Position numbers and translations under genes: made by a program. The notes under the pieces are model-generated. The model had not been told where the DNA came from. It saw only the letters and a program-made list of their open reading frames with translations, and made no database searches. A DNA stretch of 64,000 bases from Cyathus striatus (taxonomy: Eukaryota > Basidiomycota > Agaricomycetes > Agaricales > Nidulariaceae), in NCBI GenBank assembly GCA_025738555.1, contig JAOVFP010000002.1, positions 248,001 to 312,000 on the forward strand, read 5' to 3'. The number at the start of each line of letters is the position of its first letter. The stretch's first letter is position 1. This document shows, one piece after another, positions 1 through 12,146 of the stretch.

Positions 1-6
1 CTTCCG

Positions 7-255
7 ATGACATTCAAATATTTACTCAAAAGGGTTAACAATTCTCAAACATTTGCTGCCTTCCTACAAGAATCTGTACAAAATGACACGTGGTTTATTA
101 CAGTCTCCAAAAAGAATCCTACTCCTGAAATTCGGTCAGAATTTAAATATTTTGTACCAGATGAACAGCAAGTAAACCAAAGTCTTGCATCACTGAAGTT
201 ATGCTTGAGAAATAATTTTAGTAATTCTGATACACATAATTTTATATTAGAATAG
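7..255 (+). CDS. short open frame at window edge, unrecognised
   Basis: An 82-codon frame opens at the left window edge and ends at position 255. No family is recognised, there is no signal peptide or membrane segment, and the composition is rich in Asn, Ser and Phe. It may be the tail of a gene that lies outside the window or a relic of a mobile element. It is listed only because the window edge prevents a better judgement. Confidence 0.15.
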   Translation: MTFKYLLKRVNNSQTFAAFLQESVQNDTWFITVSKKNPTPEIRSEFKYFVPDEQQVNQSLASLKLCLRNNFSNSDTHNFILE

Positions 256-460
256 CACCAGCCATTGCGGTCAAATATGTTTCTTCTGGAGGGGGCTCTC
301 TTCGTTATCCGAGCCTACATTCAGAGACTGTCCACTTATTGATATTAGCAAAGCATCACCTTCGTCTCCAGCATAAGTAAAGACCTTTAGACTTTCTGTA
401 TACACAATGATAGCAGTTATAATGTACGTAGATTTTTACTAATAAATGATGACTATTTTT

Positions 461-615
461 ACCAACCGTACACCCGTTTACGGCCGTTAATTCTACCGTC
501 CGTACCGTAAGCATCCTCTGAATTCCCATATACGGTACGGATATGGCTCAGCCGTACCCGTAGATTGCCCATAACGATACGGCCGTACACCGTATACGGA
601 CGGTGTGCAGCCCTA
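461..615. repeat. relic of hAT-like MITE with CCGTACCGTA-type subterminal repeats
   Basis: About 155 bp packed with CCGTAC/GTACGG motifs. The right end (GCAGCCCTA) and the left part (CCAACCGTAC) match the two ends of the better preserved element at 55965-57418, whose terminus is TAGGGCTGCCAACCGTAC. The outermost bases of the left end are missing and no target duplication is visible, so this is a degraded short derivative of the same family. Confidence 0.6.
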
Positions 616-2283
616 ACATACACTCTGTCATTTAATGAACATATTTGTAGGAATGTGCTTCTCAAATAATTGAAGATAAAAAAGAAGCTAAAGTTAATCG
701 GCGAATCTTGTCATCAAATCCAAATATCAAGAGTAGAGACTGTATCACAAATTTGAGGGAAAATATGGAAACATACTATGGAAACATACCAGCGTTGAGA
801 CGTCCACGACGGACTTGAGGGAGTTTCCACAGAACGAGTGACGGTTAGACCGAGTATCCCAGTATTTGGTACAAGTGTCTTCATACAGACTCTACATCGA
901 CGAATTTCAACACGAGTAGCCACCTAAGTATACGATGTAATTGCCTTCGGTATAACAGGGAATAGTGAAAAACATCCCACGTTATGTGGCAAACACCACT
1001 TTGTTAACATTTAGAACCTGTATAATGTGTATTTTTGAACCCACATATTTGATACTTACTTTGAAATCCCCCGAAAATCTCAATTCGACCGGCTCTAATA
1101 CCGAGAATCCTCCCACTCATACCTTCTGATCTCTACAATATTCACCGGATTGCCCTTTGGTAAGTGTCTAGAGCGCGCTCGTGGTTATGCGAAGCCGCTA
1201 TCTACCTCTAATCTTCCCCATTTCCCATCGGGCCCCTTGTATTGTATTTCTGCTTTATAATTCCTGTCTGTATTTTTAAACGGGATAGTAAGGAATCCGG
1301 GGGAGGCTTATTCCCGCTACCTTTTAAGGTAGTAGGGTTATGTAGGGTGATGAAAAATCAAATTTTGCAGAGCGAACACCTCCCATCAACCGGAGTTTAA
1401 ACGAGTTCGAAATAACGGCCATTCCCGTATCTCAACCGCTCAGAGCTCCTCCACCGCATCGTCATAGATAAGAGTTCTTTTGTATTATTTATTTTGCATT
1501 GTCGCTTTCAAGTTCTATGTTCTATAGTATGCTTCATTATATTGTGCTTTTCAGAACACTTTATGGAATATACTTAGGTCTTAACTAGTGATATATCTGT
1601 TCCATGAGTCCACTGTAAGTAACTTAGTACATAGGTAGTTGCCATGCGTATGCATGTGATTTTTGTCTCGACAAGTTTTCCCTTTGCATTGCTACTGTAA
1701 AAATGCACACCAAGTTTTTGATGACAAAATGTCTCCTCGCCAGAACATCATAGTATAGACCTGTGATCTACAGGAGTTTTACATCACTGGTTCTATGTCA
1801 ACTCTACACCATCCCACTTTTCTCGCCAATTTATATATTGATTGTACATTAGAGTAAGTATGTTGTAGCATGGGGGCTTTATCCATTGAATAGAATTGAA
1901 GCTATGTTAGTGACTAGAACCATTAACAATTAACACCTGCTCATATAATCTAAGTGCATATATTATGTATTTATGAGAAAGAATGTCAGGTAGCGGGCCT
2001 TGCCGCTAGTCGGCCTTATTGATTTATACTTAGCTCGAGTCTTTCACTCCCATACAAAATCCCGGTCTCACACGGAAAACTCCTACTGACGTCACGAACT
2101 TTTCATATCTTTTATTTATGTACATAAATAACTTATCTCCGATTTCAAATGGAACATAGCCAATCATTAGTCATTAATCATCGTTATTAACCATGATATG
2201 CCGATGAAAAATGGGAACACAAGCTCATCGTAATAATAGATTCGGCAAAGAATCAGTCAGCGTTCCACCTTAAGGCTTGAGCC
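616..2283. other. no gene recognised; transposon-end relics
   Basis: No convincing coding region. Positions 1066-1081 (ATCCCCCGAAAATCTC) resemble the terminus of the element at 26579-27774, and 1317-1332 holds a copy of the CTACCTTTTAAGGTAG repeat. The rest is AT-rich sequence with many stops. Confidence 0.4.
1317..1332. repeat. CTACCTTTTAAGGTAG repeat, copy 1
   Basis: CTACC and GGTAG arms around TTTTAA. The flanks are conserved as well (TTCCC before, GGGTTA after) with the copies at 26560-26575 (reverse orientation), 28725-28740 and 33076-33091, so this is part of a dispersed repeat of about 35-40 bp rather than a chance palindrome. Confidence 0.55.
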
Positions 2284-2290
2284 TATATAA
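2284..2290 (+). promoter_or_regulatory. TATA box of EthD gene copy 1
   Basis: TATATAA lies 84 bp before the start codon. The same motif, inside GCC-TATATAA, precedes the other two EthD copies at 11557-11563 and, on the minus strand, at 32560-32554. This indicates that the promoter was duplicated with the gene. Confidence 0.55.
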
Positions 2291-2367
2291 GAGCTAACTA
2301 AAATCATTCCAGTCCATACCCACTCAAGCCACCCAATTACTTACCCTTCTCGAATTATTCTGACGAC

Positions 2368-2900
2368 ATGCCCATCCGAGTTCTTGGTCTATTCAGGTGC
2401 CGCCCCGATATCACCCACGAGCAATTCATCGAACACTGGCACGCGTTTTCACGCTAGTAATTAAAATTATCCACTAACCGCCGGGGACTAGGTCAACCAA
2501 ACACTCTGAAATCATTAACTCGCTTGATGTAGTAAAACGCAAGATAATCCGTTACACGCAGGTAACACAACAACCTCACTATCACATCAAAATGCATGAA
2601 GTACTAACATTGGAGTAGTTCCACATCTTGCCACAGGAAACGAGAGAGCTCACACCCCATGGGCATCCAATCGCTCCGTATGATGGTATGGCTGAGATGA
2701 TAGCGGACAATTTGGATGACTTTAAAGAGATGATTACGAGTGAGGGGTATTTGAAGGTTATAATTTTATTGCTTTTTATCTTTTGGAAAATTGAACTGTG
2801 ATATTAGATTGCATCCCCCGATGAGGATAGATTCCTTGACAAGACGTCGATGACTATCATCGTTGTTGAAGCGCATGTAATGCACGAGCGCGCTACGTAG
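2368..2900 (+). CDS. EthD-domain protein, copy 1 (four exons, GC-AG first intron)
   Basis: Exons 2368-2438, 2492-2561, 2637-2756 and 2808-2900 give a 117-residue protein. It begins MPIRVLGLF, continues through RPDITHEQFIEHW and RYTQ, and ends after a PYDGMAEMIADNLDDF segment and a conserved last exon. This is the small dimeric alpha-beta-barrel EthD fold. Such proteins are often found with degradative or secondary-metabolite genes, but the substrate here is unknown. The exon lengths (71, 70, 120 and 93 nt) equal those of copy 2 exactly. The only oddity is the first intron, which starts GCACGC where both paralogues have GTACGC, so it would be a GC-AG intron. No other damage is seen. The start is fixed by homology and by the TATA box 84 bp upstream. 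Confidence 0.8.
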
Positions 2901-3806
2901 TTTTCCCATTTATGTTCATTCGGTATAATACAGATCTAAGGACAATACTAAAGTTAACCATAGCTTTAACATTGGGTATAAGCTGCGAGTTCCGTGTGCG
3001 ATTAAGTTCGAGACTTGTGTGTCGGAATCGAGCGAGTACACTTCCGAACAACTGTTCGTAAACATGAAGGCACTGAATATATAAAATAGCACTGCGAGCA
3101 GCGTATATTGTCGAAGTTTTTTATGGAATTTATCAGAGATAGTCACCTCATGTATGACGACAAAGCCGTCAAAGCAATATACGACTGGAATTTGGCTGGG
3201 GATAGGCCCTCAAACGTCTATCCGACCCATGTATGATATTCATCACGTAGATACACGCAGGATATATCATATCTACCGTTCGAGCAGCTACACCTTCTTG
3301 AGCGTTGCTGCGCGGAAGTCGACATGATGGCGAAGCAGGCTGAAGGATACAGGCGCTGAGAATAATAACGAACCAGAACATCCAGTGTGCGGTGATCGAT
3401 GCGGTGAATGTCTCGACCTCACTAGCTTCGCGTACGAGTGGGAGAGAACAGTGTCGGCGGACGAAATTGAAGCGGGACGGCTTGTATGGAACACTCAAGG
3501 GTGTAAACGAGTAAGAACGTGGTGTCCCAGGGGGAGAAATGGGAAGCTTGAAGCAGGTTCCAGTTCGTTCGATGCGATGGATAGAGATACTATCACGCGG
3601 GTACAGGAATCGAGCGAAACTGAGTCAGAGACTGAAATAACGCATACCAAGGATAGATATCTGGGTGTATGTTGAGGTGGAACGATAAGGTGCTGCGAAT
3701 ATTTAGACGCTGGTAAGCCGGGGAATTGCGTGGGTACATAAATTAATTGAACTCCGATTTCACGTGCTGCCTGTGCACCGCCTCCTATTACTAATGGCCC
3801 ACTAGG

Positions 3807-5387
3807 AGGACCCCTGATAATCCCGTCTTAGGTCGGATACTAAAATCACCTTTTTCTGGCTGTAATAGGGGGACGAAAAATCGTCAAAAATTTTCGAATT
3901 TTAGGGGGATAGTGTATCCAAGCTACAAATTTTCGGGTTTACAGGGGGATTATGTATCTGACCTATAAAAATAGTCAAAGTGTTTCTACTCTACTGTATC
4001 TTCATTTGAGTGATTCTGGCCTGTCGTGAGCCGCTTTACAGCGCTCAAAGCAAGTTGCTTTTGCCCTGAAATCCACACAAAATTATTTGTGAATGTGTTT
4101 GTGTGCATCTCGACAATGCAGTCATTATGAGGAACCAGCTTTATTGATGAAGCAGACAACTCACATAGAAATGCTCCAGCTGGTACATGAACAAATTGTA
4201 GCAAACCAAGTTGAGCTGAGGGACTGAAAATATCATGGAAATGTTGATGACCAGGTTGTATCTGCCTCCAAACTTGCATACTGGTGTAAGAGAGCTCACG
4301 AATGTTATTTGATGATGACACCCAATTGTGCTTTCCCCCTTTACCAGCACCTCTCTTGTACATTGTGATAACCATAACATAATATTACTACTTAGTGCAG
4401 TTGTTGCTTTTAATAATAAAGAGCGCACCTTCTCCAAGCAATACTTGATCTTTAGCAATAATGATACCATAAGATTGATTACTCAACAGCGCAACAAGAC
4501 TAACATGAGCTGTTGCAAATAGTTCAGAGGGCACCAATACAGAAAATTCATGTCTTCGTTGTTGAAGATTTTTTCCAGCACCAGCTTCAGCTGCAAATTT
4601 CGCATTTGCTGTATTACCAATATTGTCTTTTTCCTCCTTGTCCATACTGCCACCATATGCAGATTTGGTCAAATGCTGTATCTTTCGATTTAAGCCTGTG
4701 CTTGTACCCTGTGCTTGTTCATGTTCTCACAATGCCTGCCAAATCTAAGTACTTCGTTCGGAGAGTGTGTTAATGTCATCAAAAATTAAGTTCATTTCTG
4801 TTCAGAATAGAGTAGTCAGAATTTCGAGTAGATGAGATAAAATAACACAGTGGAACGAGAAGCAGCAAATGGCAATGTGAACGCTTTATATCGCAGTTAA
4901 TGAAAAAGAACTGAATTTTACAATTGCAAGCACACATTGATTATATATACAAAAACGGGAGAGAAGAGATAGACCGAAGACTGCAGAGAAGATAGTAAGG
5001 CAGTGAGGGTTTGAAAAATCTGTGTCCGGACATGTTCGCGAGGCGTTAGGCCTATCCAGTAGGACCTATCTCGGTATGTGGTTGAGGCAGTGAGTAGTGG
5101 GGAATGGTGATGTATACGGAAGATGGTGCATAAGGCACCGGACACAACCTTGCGCGTTTGGCCCTTGTTGATGCAATGAAAGGTTGGTGTGGCTGTGTCG
5201 AAACAGGTGGATGAGTATCTGACCTACCAGCAAAGCCTCGAATATAGGGGGACGCTAAACTTGACATCGTGGTAAAAATTTTGACGCCGTAGGGAGACAC
5301 CCGCCAAGTTGTATCTGACATTTCAGAAAATTTTAGTGATTGTAGGGGGATTAGTATCCGACCTAAAGCAGGATTATCAGGGGTCCT
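3807..5387. mobile_element. TIR DNA transposon, AGGACCCC family, copy 1 (1,581 bp)
   Basis: Both ends read AGGACCCCTGATAATCC and then, after a short variable stretch, TTAGGTCGGATACT as inverted repeats. The element is flanked by a perfect 8-bp direct repeat, CCACTAGG, at 3799-3806 and 5388-5395. Subterminal regions hold repeated TATC(C/T)GACCT-like motifs and runs of GGGGGA, probably transposase binding sites. Internal frames on the minus strand are broken. The 8-bp duplication fits hAT or other 8-bp-duplicating superfamilies, for example P or KDZ/Zisupton. No transposase motif was recognised, so the superfamily is open. Confidence 0.8.
3986..4672 (-). pseudogene. unrecognised reading frame inside the AGGACCCC element
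   Basis: Two open stretches (4672-4388, 94 codons, and 4375-3986, 129 codons) lie in the same minus-strand frame. They are separated only by two adjacent stops (TAG TAA at 4385-4390) and four further codons. Together they would give about 228 residues, with a Gly/Lys-rich segment in the second half (KRGAGKGGKHNW) but no DDE-like or zinc-finger motif that I can identify. A very short intron across the stops is possible but would be below the usual 50 nt. It could be a decayed transposase or captured host sequence. It lies entirely within the TIR element. Confidence 0.35.
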
Positions 5388-5395
5388 CCACTAGG

Positions 5396-8190
5396 TTCAA
5401 CTTGATCATTTGATGTTATTTATACGTTACGAGTACGTTCCGTGTCACGTACATCGGCGCTTGTTGCTTGACGCCAGCCTCAATACTTATTAATTTACCG
5501 AACTGACGCTTATCAATCTTCAAATAGATCTTTATAATCGTCCGTGCGCCTTTCGCTTGACGCCAGCCCCATGAGTCACCAGTCAATACTTATCAATCTT
5601 CAAAGATCTTCATAACCTCCCGCCTCATCATTCCACGTCCCCCAGCATTGATTACATTGCCCCCAATTCAATCTGATATTATAAGAATACTTCATCGCTT
5701 ACATTTTCATCCAGAAATAGCTATCTACAAAGATGCCAGCCAAACTTGCCGTTTATCGATGCCACTGCCTATCTTCCGGGAGTTAGGCTCACAAATGCTG
5801 CATGCTCCATTACTAACACATTTACTTTCAATATATGAATATTGACCATCGTAACGGGAAATTACCTCAAGGACCATAACGGCTATACATCAACGAGGTC
5901 TGTAAAGGTAGCTATCTAGTCAGGCCCTCGGAGGGTTAATCCCCCTTTCATTGTTTGTGAGGATGAACAGATGTATCAGCAACTAGTAATGTCCGATTCG
6001 GCAATGTAATAATGCTGCACGCAACATGTCAACAATAGTCAACAATCCATTTGTGGTGTGTAACTCAGTTCTTTTTTTATGATGGGATTCCAAACCATTC
6101 TCTAGTCGGTTCTGAATAGTTAATAGTAGTGCAATTCAGACACACCGGAATGGGAAAGTTCGCCAGCAGTGACCGTTGTAGCTGAAAGTGGATAGACTAT
6201 CGTCGAAGTAAGCCTCCTATAATGAGATGCACCTATGCTTAACATTCTCATGACTCCAGTATGAATTATATTAGATTTCTCATCAGATCACTCCGGTAAC
6301 TTCAAGACTACTGAGGTGAACCTGGGGGGTGGCTGCTACAATCTGCTATAGAGATCAGCAGGGATGGAGTAGAGGACGTTATTGTGAATTATGATGTTGA
6401 AGGCTTGTAAGTGTATGTAACATCGACTGCGGCGGCGTCGCATTATTGGACATTTCATGCCTCCCTGATCCCGCGAATACACCATCCTATGCACAGATAT
6501 ATCTGGTGACATGAAGAATGACAATGCTAGGAGACGCTCGCTATTTTCCTACAACTACATGAACATATTGAATTTCACATGTGGGCTTAAAAAATAGGCA
6601 ACTTATAATCGTCATAAGCTTCATTATCGTCACCATAGTAAGCCATAGATGCAATCTCGGCTCCCACTTTGAATGGACTAAGAGCAAGTATTAGCGATGA
6701 TATGCGGGCTTGTTTATTTTTACGTTGCCATATTATGTACTTTGACAAGATATTATACCGTGAAACACCATTGCCCATTTCGTCCAGTGATTCCATAAGG
6801 ATGTCAGAAGTCGCATTGAAACTGAATTCACCACTGTGGCAGTTAATATTTAAAAATGAGTTTGGCACGTAGTCGATGAGCTCAGTAGACATAACCTTTG
6901 GCATCAAGCATTGTTTCGTGATACTACAAAAATTTGTGTTCAGTTCCGTGCGTGTCAGAAAATGCCGTTGATTTCACCTTTTACAAAAGCTCTTTATGAC
7001 GAGGTAATTTGCTGGGTACGATATATTGTATGGAATTGTATATGGAAAAATGATGGCGGTTTGATCGCGTGCGAAAGCCATGCGGTGGGTGCTAGAGGAG
7101 TTTGACAGTGTTCGTAATCTAGGCGCCTCGATGCTATAGCTCATACAATGTGCTCAGCGTAACGCTCGCGAGTGTGCAAATCATTGATCAAATTTTCAAA
7201 GATCACGCAAAATACTTTTGTTGTTTGCGCCGGGGCGGACTTAGAAAATTTGATGGATGGGAGTACATATGCAATAACCGTGCCTCAACCTCAGGCTCTT
7301 ACCTGCTCTTACACCAAAATCTATGATTGCATTGCCTCCAGTACCTACTATCGGTATTGCCCATTCAAGGCAAGTCGCAGAAAGTTTTTTAATGCTTCCG
7401 TGTTTCATTCTTACGTTTGAATTAATGGCAGTTTCATTATTTTGATATCTGATATTGTTTTTGTTAGGATACTAGTACAACGTTGGACATACACCAGTCA
7501 GTGCTTGTCATTTCAGCGATCTTCAATGTACGTTATAGCTTACGCGTGTCGTGGTAACTGGCACTTTCCTAAAGGACCATTCTTGGCTATAAATTTGACA
7601 AGGTACCGCGAGGAGTCTATATCTCTATCAGGGATTCATTTCGATTTCAGACTCTGCGAGGATGCCAAATTAACAGCTGGTAATATCCAATTAAACCGTT
7701 TTAGCTCGACGGTTGAACTGCGAGAAACGACCCATAGCCGGTGTTTATTTCATCTTTTTTAACGGTGGACGTCCACACTGGCCTGGATCGTTAATCCTAC
7801 AAGATAGACGAGACGGAACACGCCAGAGCCAAGTCAGAGCGGTAGCACTCGAACATGCCGGAATGATTATCTAGTCAAAATATCTCGCAGCATTACAGCA
7901 ACGACCTCGCTTAAGAATGACTTAACGGGAATAATGTTGGTAAATAAGCTGGCACTATTGAAGCCGTCCGGCGACTTATTATGAGTCCATTCAAACGAGG
8001 GAATCCCATCCGTATTATCAACAGTTGGCAAGATGTTTACACCATTAGTTGGCATATGGCAGCCTGCTCAATAAGTGTACTGTGATGAAGGGTGGAACTC
8101 GAATCCTGTGTCAAGTTGTCGATGTCTGGACGATACCATTTAAATGCCTTAGCAAGCCTTCTTCACAATGTCTTTCATCCCCAGAACAAT
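5396..8190. other. no gene recognised; small local duplication
   Basis: Only short frames without family resemblance occur here. The longest are 106 codons (6907-6587 minus and 7442-7762 plus); neither shows a motif or a consistent splice continuation. At 5456-5620 a segment of about 80 bp containing GCTTGACGCCAGCC and CTTATCAATCTTCAAA is repeated twice with indels. Decayed genes may be hidden but cannot be supported. Confidence 0.3.
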
Positions 8191-10162
8191 ATGGAGCGCG
8201 AAATACTTGAAGAAAATCATGCACTTCAAGTTATTGTCAATCACCACACCCTCACTGAAAGCATCGAGATAGATACAGATACAGAATTATCTGGTATACG
8301 AGAATCCATCGATTCCGAGTATCCTGACGGTGGACTGAAAGCATGGACTGTTGTCGCTGGGGTGTGTATTTTTAAATCTCGATATTATTCTCAGCTGAGA
8401 ACTTTTAAAAATTTAGGCTATGTGCTCTTGTTTCGCGACGTGAGTTACACTTTACATCGCTCATATATCCCACCATGCTGAATATCATCTTAGCTTTGGC
8501 TTCGTAAATTCATGGGGTGTAAGCTAATTTCCTTCAGTTTATGCTCGAGGTGTCCCTAACAAGAGTTAAGATATTCCAAGACTATTACCAAAGAACTCTT
8601 CTCAGGGAGTCATCTCCTTCCAATATGTAAGCTGGCATTTCAATCCCCACCAATATGTATTGATTTGTTTTCTCTCTTAGAGCATGGATTGGTTCGTTTC
8701 AAGTAAGCCTATTTGTAAGCTTGCGCAGCCAGCTTCAGACTGACTCGAGTATGTCATAAGTATTCATTGATACTTTTTCCGGCCCTCATTTTTGGTCGGC
8801 TTTTCGATTTGGGATACTTCCGCATGGTTCTTTTAGCTTCAAGTACTATTCTGGTGATATCCATGTTCTTGGTTGCAGAGTGCACTAAATACTGGCATTT
8901 CCTTCTTTGTCAAGGTTTTGCAATTGGTGTAAATCCTGTGCCAAAACCTCAGTCATTGATCATTCTAATATATCGTTGTTAGCTAGCTAGCAGTGGCGTC
9001 GTGGTCATGACTCCCACTCTGGTTTTACATTGGTTTCTTCAGAGGCGCGGCCTGGCGCTGGGATTCCTTGCTATAGGTTCATCTTCTGGTGGTACCGTCG
9101 TCCCAATTGCAGTAAAAACACTTCTTCCACTTGTAGGGTGTGCAGTTTTCATTACTTTCACATCAATTTCCTTTATCACAATCCGTAGGTTCAAATGGAC
9201 AATTAGAATTATCGCATTTATCTTGACAGTCCTACTCGTCATTTCGAACTTAGTCAGCAACTTACGATTTATTTACCATTGGAAGCTTACTCTTTTATCG
9301 ATACTAGGCTTTAAAACGAAGATTACCTGCCAGAAACGTCGCGGGAGGCTTATTTAATTTCTCAACATTTAATAATCCTTTATACACTTTATATTGTGTA
9401 TCTGGAACTGTAACGTATCTTGGTTTTTATACAGGTAATCGTTTCTTAAAGTGGAATGATATAATACACACTAATTTTTGTAGTTCAAATCTACGTTAGT
9501 GTGACAGCCATAAAGATAGGACTTTCTGAAGAATTTTCATTCTATCTTGTGGCCATATCTAATGCAGGATCTTTATTTGGCCGATATGCTGCTGGTATAC
9601 TTGCAGATCGAGTGGGTAAGTAATTCTTCCTCCATTGAGAAACCACACTGATAGGGCACTATTTAGGGTCATTAAACTTGATAATTTCATTCAACATCTT
9701 GACGGCGATCTTTACATGCATTTGGCCTTACTGTGGTAGCTTATCATCTCTGACTGCTATAGCGATAATTTATGGGTATCGTTATTAGATATGCCTCTTC
9801 ACACGCCCCACTGATATGGATTGCTGTTTAGGTTTTTTTCTGGGGGGTATGCTAGCCAACTTACATACCCGTTAATCGAATTTGGAGGATCAGAAGATCT
9901 TGGACGTCGAACAGGAATGTACTTCAGTATTATTTCTCTGGGCGCGCTCGCCGGCCCTCCTCTCTCTGGCGCCATTAGCTCCACTCACGGAGGCTTTCAT
10001 GCAGTTGGGTGGTATGCAGGTAAATACACGTGCTGAACGTTATGCAACCTAGAGTGGGAACTGATACACTTGCTCAATCTAGGTTGTATGATCCTTACGG
10101 GAGTGCTGATTAAAATGTTTATTTGGCTTATCCTGGCTTTCCATAGCGTAATAAGAGCGTAA
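8191..10162 (+). CDS. MFS transporter, monocarboxylate-transporter (MCT) type, 13 exons
   Basis: Exons: 8191-8361, 8417-8439, 8494-8518, 8571-8626, 8681-8702, 8761-8926, 8987-9137, 9189-9252, 9308-9434, 9484-9615, 9667-9775, 9832-10019, 10083-10162. All phases agree and give 437 residues, normal for a 12-helix MCT-like permease. The family signature YPDGGLKAW precedes helix 1. Later come FGFVNSWGIFQDYYQ, the loop GRLFDLGYFR, HWFLQRRGLALGF, FGRYAAGILADRVG between helices 7 and 8, and GALAGPPLSGAI near helix 11. It should act as a proton-coupled or facilitated carrier for small carboxylates or related acids in the plasma membrane; the substrate cannot be read from sequence. The chosen ATG leaves a 43-residue cytosolic N-terminus; in-frame ATGs also exist at 8092 and 8122. 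No internal damage is seen despite the dense intron structure. Confidence 0.85.
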
Positions 10163-10371
10163 ATAACTACATTCTATACTTCGTAGTTATTATAAATGAT
10201 TAGTCTACGTGCTTATGGTATGTTTTAATCGTCTGAAAGAAGTAGTCTGTCAGAGGTTTCGAAGGAACGTCGGACACTACCTACTTATTCCGAATACAAC
10301 TAACCAGGATCTAAATCCATCATCCGGCGGGTTTTCATAGTTTCTCTACAATGGTTATATTTGCCGTACAG

Positions 10372-10624
10372 AAATGTTCCGGATGCTCATTTGTGTAGGA
10401 GGTCCTATAAGCACTCCAATCTCTGGAGCGATCAACTTCGAACTAGTGGATTCCACGCAGTAGGATACCATGCCGGTAGGAGGACACGGTAAAATCGTGT
10501 GTTGCATTTTCTAAAACCAATCCTTCTCACAGGGGCTGCTGTAACGATCGCCGTAGGACTAATGTGCGTCGCACAACAGCTTGTCGTGAAAGACCTCATA
10601 GACAAATTCTATGCCTGTACATAG
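10372..10624 (+). pseudogene. 3' fragment of a second MCT-type MFS transporter
   Basis: Downstream of the intact transporter, two exon pieces match its last two exons. The first, at about 10372-10470, reads GGPISTPISGAIN and then, after a frameshift, SGFHAVGYHAG. A GT-AG intron follows, then a final helix (AAVTIAVGLMCVAQQ) ending in a stop at 10622-10624. The upstream 11 exons are absent. This is the tail of a tandem paralogue that was truncated and then acquired a frameshift. Confidence 0.65.
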
Positions 10625-11556
10625 TCCACAGTATGCTAGCAGGTTAAATGTTACATCCAAAATATGAACTGCATTTCTGCTTATCACCACGGAATTTTTC
10701 AGATACCTACATCTCCGGTTATACAAACAAATGGCCGATATGTTTTATAATGACATAAGAAGCGGAGAAGTCGGGAGCGCTCAGTACTATGTATTTATAG
10801 TCTATCTTAATACCTGCAGATTGCGGAACAACGCGAAATGTTCGGAAAACCTCCTGTTGATGAATGAGGTTCTATTAGGATGCGCTTAAAGCTTGATAAC
10901 GTTCCTTGATAAGTACTTGATATGCCGTGCCATGAAATCCCGGGCTCGGAAGGCGAAGGTAGGCGATGCGTCGGGAGCGCGCACCTGCATGAAGCAAAGC
11001 AGCCCCTAGAGTGACGAGTCAATACCAGAATCCATCGGACATGGAGTCCAAGGAGCAAGATTATGTATATCGTACCCTTGTTGCGAAATTCATGTGCTGC
11101 AACATCAAGAAGATGAAAGCAAGACGAAAGAGGGCGACTTGGCGATTTGTGGTTTTAGATCCGTGGGAATATACATAATCAGCGTGTGGTAAGTGCCACT
11201 ACTATGCCACTGCCACTGGCCCACTGTACATATGTGATCCCCAGAACGATGGCTACCACTATAATAAGTGGTTGCTTCTAATTGACTTCCGGCTCCCTTT
11301 ACTTATGCAACCATTGTCTGTAAAATATTTACAACTATGAGAGCCTACCACATGGTGGTGGTAATCAGTAGTTTCAGGTGGCATCCAGGACGTTAACTAC
11401 ATAGATATCTGTGTAAAAGTTTTAAATACATACATACCCTTCAGAAAATAACTAATCTCCTTCTTAAAATGGTAGGTATTTATCTACGAAGTAATTCTGA
11501 CTTATTTCAAGCCCACGGTCATTATAATAATAGAATCATGGGTTCGAGCTTGTGCC
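10625..11556. other. no gene recognised
   Basis: Intergenic sequence between the MFS fragment and EthD copy 2. One 83-codon minus-strand frame (11058-10807) shows no family features. About 100 bp upstream of the TATA box, similarity to the upstream region of EthD copy 1 begins. Confidence 0.3.
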
Positions 11557-11563
11557 TATATAA
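11557..11563 (+). promoter_or_regulatory. TATA box of EthD gene copy 2
   Basis: TATATAA lies 52 bp before the start codon, in the same GCC-TATATAAG context as at copy 1. It is the best candidate core promoter for copy 2. Confidence 0.55.
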
Positions 11564-11608
11564 GGGCCAGCTAAAATCCCCTGCTTCTCTCGAAGTGTGA
11601 CTGATATC

Positions 11609-12146
11609 ATGCCCATCCGTGTGATTGCTCTATTCAAGCGCCGCCCCGATATCACTCACGGACAATTCAGCGAGCACTGGTACGCCTTATCAGCAACCAC
11701 ATCCACTGTACATTCCACTGACGACAGGCAACAAGGGGAACTAAACATGCTGAAATAGTCGCTTCACTGGATGTAGTAAAGCGTAACATAATTCGATACA
11801 CTCAGGTAACCAACCATCTCTGTATTACGACAAAAATGTATAAATAATATCGGAGTAGTTTCATATCTTGCCGCAGGAAACGAGTGCACTAGCAGATGCT
11901 GGATATCCGATAGCGCAATACGATGGTATGGCTGAGTTGATCGCGGACAATTTGGATGATTTTAGAGAGATGACTACGGACGAAGGATATATAAAAGTTG
12001 GAATCCATCTGTCTTTCTTACTTTTTGTGAAGCTGAATCATTCGACCTACTAGACTTCAACTCCCGACGCGGATAAGTTCATTGACAAGACGTCGGTGAC
12101 TTTTCTCGTAGTTGAATCACATGTAAAGCACGAGCGTGCAATGTAA
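11609..12146 (+). CDS. EthD-domain protein, copy 2 (four exons, intact)
   Basis: Exons 11609-11679, 11736-11805, 11877-11996 and 12054-12146 encode 117 residues with canonical GT-AG introns of 56, 71 and 57 nt. The protein starts MPIRVIALFKRRPDITHGQF. The segment YDGMAELIADNLDDFREM is the helix-strand part of the EthD ferredoxin-like fold, and the last exon ends HVKHERAM. Family members are small dimeric alpha-beta-barrel proteins; the substrate is unknown. This is the best preserved of three copies in the window and a good reference for reading the other two. The flanking DNA differs from that of copy 1 except for the promoter, so the duplication unit was the gene plus about 150 bp. Confidence 0.85.

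Noticed and set aside
2439..2491. Treating EthD copy 1 as a pseudogene because exon 1 runs into a TAG
   Set aside because: Using the homologous GC-AG intron restores all four exons with the same lengths as the intact copy 2.
8361..10162. Reading the MFS region as many fragments of a decayed gene
   Set aside because: Thirteen exons with GT-AG introns and agreeing phases give a continuous 437-residue transporter; short exons explain the fragmented open frames.
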